From the NCBI GenBank assembly GCA_013327885.1, contig JABUMY010000016.1, positions 1-64,000 on the forward strand: 64,000 nt of DNA, written 5' to 3'. The notes below the pieces were generated by a model. The model ran no database searches. It worked only from the letters and a program-made list of their open reading frames with translations, and was not told the DNA's origin. Of this stretch, positions 61,101 to 64,000 are shown piece after piece (within the stretch, counting starts at the first letter, position 1; each line of letters begins with the position of its first letter). The stretch is from Flavisolibacter longurius. Lineage in GTDB: Bacteria > Bacteroidota > Bacteroidia > Chitinophagales > Chitinophagaceae. The position numbers were made by a program, and so were the translations under genes.

Positions 61101-61808
61101 ATGCCCGCTACCGTTTACTTAATTCCAACCGTTTTGTCCGAAGGTGTTACGCAATGTCTTCCTGCTTATCTCCTCGATGCGGTAAAGGCTTGTTCGGTAT
61201 TTTTTGTGGAAGACGAACGCACCGCAAGGCGCTATCTCAAATTACTCTGGAGAGAAATGGTGATCGATGATTGCGAGTGGTTCAACATGAAGAAAATGAC
61301 ACCGGAAATTTCTTCTGCTTTTCAGCAAAAGTTGCGTGAAGGAAAAAGCATTGGCATTATCAGTGAAGCTGGTTGTCCCGGTGTGGCCGATCCTGGCCAG
61401 GCGCTGGTGAATATTGCACAGCAAAAAGGTGCGGTGGTAAAACCGTTGGTAGGGCCTAATTCCATCCTGCTGGCGCTGATGGCCAGTGGCATGAATGGCC
61501 AGCGCTTCCAGTTTGTGGGTTATTTACCTATCAACCTTGCCGAAAGGGCAAAAGCCATCAAAGCTCTGGAAGCCGAATCGGCTCAAAAATCCTGCACACA
61601 GATCTTTATTGAAACACCTTACCGCAACAACCAGATGCTGGAAACGCTGGTAAAAACCTGTCATCCCCAAACCCTGATCTGCGTGGCCGCCGACCTTACC
61701 GGCACAACTGAGATGGTGCAAACAAAAACAGCCCAGCAGTGGAAGGCCGCTCCTCCGGAGCTGCACAAACGACCCGTGATCTTCCTGCTGTTGGCAGCGC
61801 AAGCATAA
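61101..61808 (+). CDS. RsmI-like SAM-dependent methyltransferase
   Basis: A 235-residue tetrapyrrole-methylase-fold protein related to RsmI, which 2'-O-methylates 16S rRNA C1402. The N-terminus MPATVYLIPTVLSEG, the loop ISEAGCPGVADPGQ, and VGPNSILLALMASGMNGQRFQFVGYLP are characteristic. It is shorter than standard RsmI (about 280) because the C-terminal domain is lacking, so the exact target is uncertain. Confidence 0.85.
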   Translation: MPATVYLIPTVLSEGVTQCLPAYLLDAVKACSVFFVEDERTARRYLKLLWREMVIDDCEWFNMKKMTPEISSAFQQKLREGKSIGIISEAGCPGVADPGQALVNIAQQKGAVVKPLVGPNSILLALMASGMNGQRFQFVGYLPINLAERAKAIKALEAESAQKSCTQIFIETPYRNNQMLETLVKTCHPQTLICVAADLTGTTEMVQTKTAQQWKAAPPELHKRPVIFLLLAAQA

Positions 61809-61937
61809 TCAACCCCAGAAGAACATCCTGCGCTGTAAAGGGCAGGACAAGCTGTATTCTTTTACATAGTAAAACCCTGTCGGAATAAAAAATAAAGATT
61901 CTAAGCAGGAAGTAACCCCTCAGGGGTACAGGGACCG

Positions 61938-61945
61938 TATATTTG
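61938..61945 (+). promoter_or_regulatory. -7 promoter box of purA
   Basis: TATATTTG is an exact TAnnTTTG element ending 18 bp before ATG 61964. An in-frame codon at 61943 lies inside it, so translation must start at 61964. Confidence 0.6.
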
Positions 61946-61963
61946 CCGCGCAATATATTCATT

Positions 61964-63226
61964 ATGGTAGATGTAATTCTGGGACTGCAATGGGGCGATG
62001 AAGGCAAAGGAAAGATCGTTGATTACTTTGCTTCGCAATACGATATCATTGCCCGCTTCCAGGGCGGACCCAACGCCGGGCATACGCTGTATGTCGGCGA
62101 CAAAAAGATCGTTTTGCACCAGATCCCTTCCGGTGTCTTTCACGAACAAACGGTGAACCTGATTGGCAATGGCGTGGTGCTGGATGCGGTAACCCTGCGC
62201 AAAGAAGCCGACAAGGTGGCCCAGTTTGGTGTTGACCTCAAAAAAAATCTTTTCATTTCCGAGCGTACGCACCTGATCCTGCCAACGCACCGTGCTCTTG
62301 ACAAGGCCGCGGAACTGGCGAAAGGCGAAGCCAAAATCGGTTCTACCTTAAAAGGTATCGGGCCTGCGTATATGGATAAAACCGGCCGTAACGGTTTGCG
62401 TGTTGGCGACCTGCTGCACAAAAGCTTTACCCAGCAATACATCAAGCTCCGGTTAAAGCACCAGAAGCTGATTGATAACTACAATTTCAACGAAGATATT
62501 TCGGCGTGGGAAGAAGAGTTTTTTGATGCCATTGAGTTTTTGAAATCGCTCAACATTGTCAACGGCGAGTATTTCATCAACAACCGTATTGCGCAGGGCA
62601 AACGTGTGCTGGCCGAAGGCGCACAGGGCAGTATGCTGGACATTGATTTCGGTACATTCCCCTTTGTAACGTCTAGCAACACCATCTCTGCCGGTGTGTG
62701 TAATGGATTGGGTGTAGCCCCGCAAAAGATCCGCGACGTCATCGGCGTTAGCAAAGCCTATTGCACCCGCGTAGGTGGTGGTCCTTTCCCCACAGAACTG
62801 GAAGACGAGACCGGCGAAAAGCTGCGCAAAGTGGGCAACGAATTTGGCGCCACTACCGGTCGTCCGCGCCGCTGCGGCTGGATGGACCTGGTGGCCCTGC
62901 ATTATGCCTGCATGCTGAACGGCTGTACGCAAATTGTGATGACCAAAGCCGATGTGCTGGATGCTTTTGAAGAGCTGCAGGTTTGTACCTCGTACAACAT
63001 CGATGGCAAGGAAACGGCCGAGATCCCGTTCCAGATGACGCACAACAAAATCGAGCCGGTTTACAAGTCCTTCAAAGGATGGAATATGGACACTACAGGC
63101 ATCAAAGAAGCGGCCGATCTGCCGGTTGAAATGAAAGACTACGTAGCCTTCCTGAACAAGGTGTTGGGCTGCGAAGTAAAGTACATTTCCAACGGTCCCG
63201 GTCGCGACCAGATCGTAAAAATTTAA
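61964..63226 (+). CDS. purA: adenylosuccinate synthetase
   Basis: PurA joins IMP and aspartate with GTP in the first committed step to AMP. The 420-residue protein begins MVDVILGLQWGDEGKGKIVDYFA, holding the GDEGKGK GTP loop, with GPNAGHT next. Further markers are GSTLKGIGPAYMDK, GAQGSMLDIDFGTFPFVTSSN and RVGGGPFPTEL. Length and order are standard. Monocistronic by position, with its own promoter. Confidence 0.96.
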   Translation: MVDVILGLQWGDEGKGKIVDYFASQYDIIARFQGGPNAGHTLYVGDKKIVLHQIPSGVFHEQTVNLIGNGVVLDAVTLRKEADKVAQFGVDLKKNLFISERTHLILPTHRALDKAAELAKGEAKIGSTLKGIGPAYMDKTGRNGLRVGDLLHKSFTQQYIKLRLKHQKLIDNYNFNEDISAWEEEFFDAIEFLKSLNIVNGEYFINNRIAQGKRVLAEGAQGSMLDIDFGTFPFVTSSNTISAGVCNGLGVAPQKIRDVIGVSKAYCTRVGGGPFPTELEDETGEKLRKVGNEFGATTGRPRRCGWMDLVALHYACMLNGCTQIVMTKADVLDAFEELQVCTSYNIDGKETAEIPFQMTHNKIEPVYKSFKGWNMDTTGIKEAADLPVEMKDYVAFLNKVLGCEVKYISNGPGRDQIVKI

Positions 63227-63301
63227 AGCAAAAAAACTTTGTCAAAATTTGGCGGTTTGGTAGTCTTGGATAAATTTTACACCCGCTAATCAGCAATCGT
63301 T

Positions 63302-63691
63302 ATGGCAGAAATATTAGTTGAGGAAATCTCCTCCGGAACAAGCTTACTAGATACATTACTGGCCCAGGCAAAAGGTCGTTCTCCCAAGAAAAAAACGGAG
63401 GACGACGATGATGACCTGGATGAAGAGGTAGCACCAAAGAAAGGCGGCAAAAAAGCAGCGGACGATGACGATGACATCGATGATGATGATGATGACATTG
63501 CCGGCGAAGAAGAGGATGATGATAACTGGGATCCTGACTTTGAAGAGTTTGACGTGCCAAAGTCAAAAAAAGGCAAAGGCAAGGCCGACGATGAAGATGA
63601 AGACTTCAAGATCGAAGAAGAGGAAGACTTCAGCGACATGGACCCCTTTACCGGCGGTGGCGGCTTCGATGATGACGAAGAAGATTTTTAA
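63302..63691 (+). CDS. very acidic low-complexity protein
   Basis: This 129-residue protein is dominated by runs of Asp and Glu, broken by short Lys-rich patches (KGRSPKKKT, APKKGGKKAA, KSKKGKGK). The N-terminus MAEILVEEISSGTSLLDTLLAQA may form a helix and the C-terminus ends FTGGGGFDDDEEDF. No catalytic motif is seen. Possible roles are a nucleic-acid mimic, an RNA-polymerase delta-like factor, or a metal-binding protein. All of these are guesses. Confidence 0.75.
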   Translation: MAEILVEEISSGTSLLDTLLAQAKGRSPKKKTEDDDDDLDEEVAPKKGGKKAADDDDDIDDDDDDIAGEEEDDDNWDPDFEEFDVPKSKKGKGKADDEDEDFKIEEEEDFSDMDPFTGGGGFDDDEEDF

Positions 63692-63697
63692 ACCGCA

Positions 63698-64000
63698 ATG
63701 CATACAGACCTGACGTGTTGCACGTATCCCATTGCTGATCTTCCGGGTCTGAAGAAAAAAGTGCTGAACTGGCTGCGGCCGTTCAGCACTTTTTGTTTTT
63801 TGGATAACCAGCAATACACTACCACAGCCCACGAAGCCGAGTGCCTTGTTGGTGCCGGCGTAAAGCGTTGGGTGCAGGGCGATGACATTCGCGATGCTGA
63901 TGGCTTTTTTGAGGAGAAAAGCTGGCAGTTCGGGCACCTTTCGTACAGCCTCAAAGCATCGCTGCATGGGCTGCCCAATACAAAAACTGACAAGGTTGGC
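63698..64000 (+). CDS. chorismate-binding enzyme (anthranilate/aminodeoxychorismate synthase component I), N-terminal part
   Basis: Only the first 101 codons lie in the window. The N-terminus has WLRPFSTFCFLDNQQY, then ECLVGAGVKRWV and KSWQFGHLSYSLK, as in the non-catalytic N-terminal domain of PabB/TrpE proteins of this phylum. Catalytic residues would lie beyond the edge. It starts 6 bp after the acidic-protein stop. A terminator-like hairpin lies within codons 20-33. Confidence 0.75.
   Translation, partial: MHTDLTCCTYPIADLPGLKKKVLNWLRPFSTFCFLDNQQYTTTAHEAECLVGAGVKRWVQGDDIRDADGFFEEKSWQFGHLSYSLKASLHGLPNTKTDKVG
63756..63800 (+). terminator. terminator-like hairpin inside the chorismate-enzyme gene
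   Basis: AAAAAGTGCTGAAC (63756-63769) and GTTCAGCACTTTTT (63781-63794) are exact complements with an 11-nt loop, followed by GTTTTTT. It looks like the terminator of the preceding acidic-protein gene, but it lies in the next coding region. Confidence 0.65.

Overview
The window is chromosomal DNA from a member of the Bacteroidota, most like the Chitinophagaceae. The evidence is mixed. Several genes have a TAnnTTTG -7 box just upstream and often no Shine-Dalgarno. There is a PorP/SprF-type gliding/type IX secretion protein, a CarH-ECF-crtI-crtB-idi-crtZ carotenoid operon, an ImuA/ImuB/DnaE2 mutasome, and many lone sensor and regulator genes. No rRNA, prophage or CRISPR array is visible. The sequence has no replication origin signal that I can support. 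Family and genus are inference. || Layout. 0.2-2.6 kb: tsaB, a metallophosphatase and ridA on the minus strand. 2.6-13.3 kb: a DNA-damage block with umuDC (a palindrome sits in its promoter region), a 2H-like protein, an SRAP/YedK protein, a PA0069-type radical SAM protein, and imuA-imuB-dnaE2. 13.3-18.6 kb: an unusual RNA island. It holds a promoter, two tandem attenuator-like units that each end in a strong intrinsic terminator, a 42-codon membrane ORF, then tRNA-Asn, an orphan gene, tRNA-Tyr, tRNA-Phe, a YkuK-like RNase H fold gene, a fourth tRNA-like element, a frameshifted DUF6169 gene and rtcB (RNA ligase). Each of the four tRNAs is preceded by a stem-loop ending 3-7 nt before its 5' end. 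18.8-19.0 kb: a 212-bp MITE-like element with perfect 15-bp inverted ends and a 5-bp target duplication. || 19.2-42.8 kb: a capsule/exopolysaccharide locus. Its order is a GT61, an acyltransferase and a WlbB-type acetyltransferase, then wza, wzc, wbpP/tviC, rfbB-rfbC-rfbA, an AT-rich block (acetyltransferase, methyltransferase, Wzx, GT2, GT61, asparagine synthase), two GT4 enzymes, a Wzy-like polymerase, glf and a YwqE-type phosphatase. Together these would supply dTDP-sugars, a UDP-GalNAc/GalNAcA-type sugar and UDP-Galf, assemble and flip repeat units, and polymerise and export them. rfbD and an initiating sugar-phosphate transferase are not in the window. || 42.8-47.8 kb: a B12 photoreceptor-type MerR regulator (CarH/LitR-like), two TGTTTAA-N17-TTAAACA operators over the promoter, and sigma factor-crtI-crtB-idi-crtZ. 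No lycopene cyclase is present. 48.4-52 kb: a hybrid histidine kinase with a small membrane protein, and a LytTR regulator. 52.2-64 kb: mainly housekeeping genes (ade, anmK, upp, purA, mpg, an SLC13 transporter, EI24, an RsmI-like methylase, a strongly acidic protein) plus porP and the start of a chorismate-binding enzyme. Gene ends throughout carry several families of short dispersed or tandem repeats.
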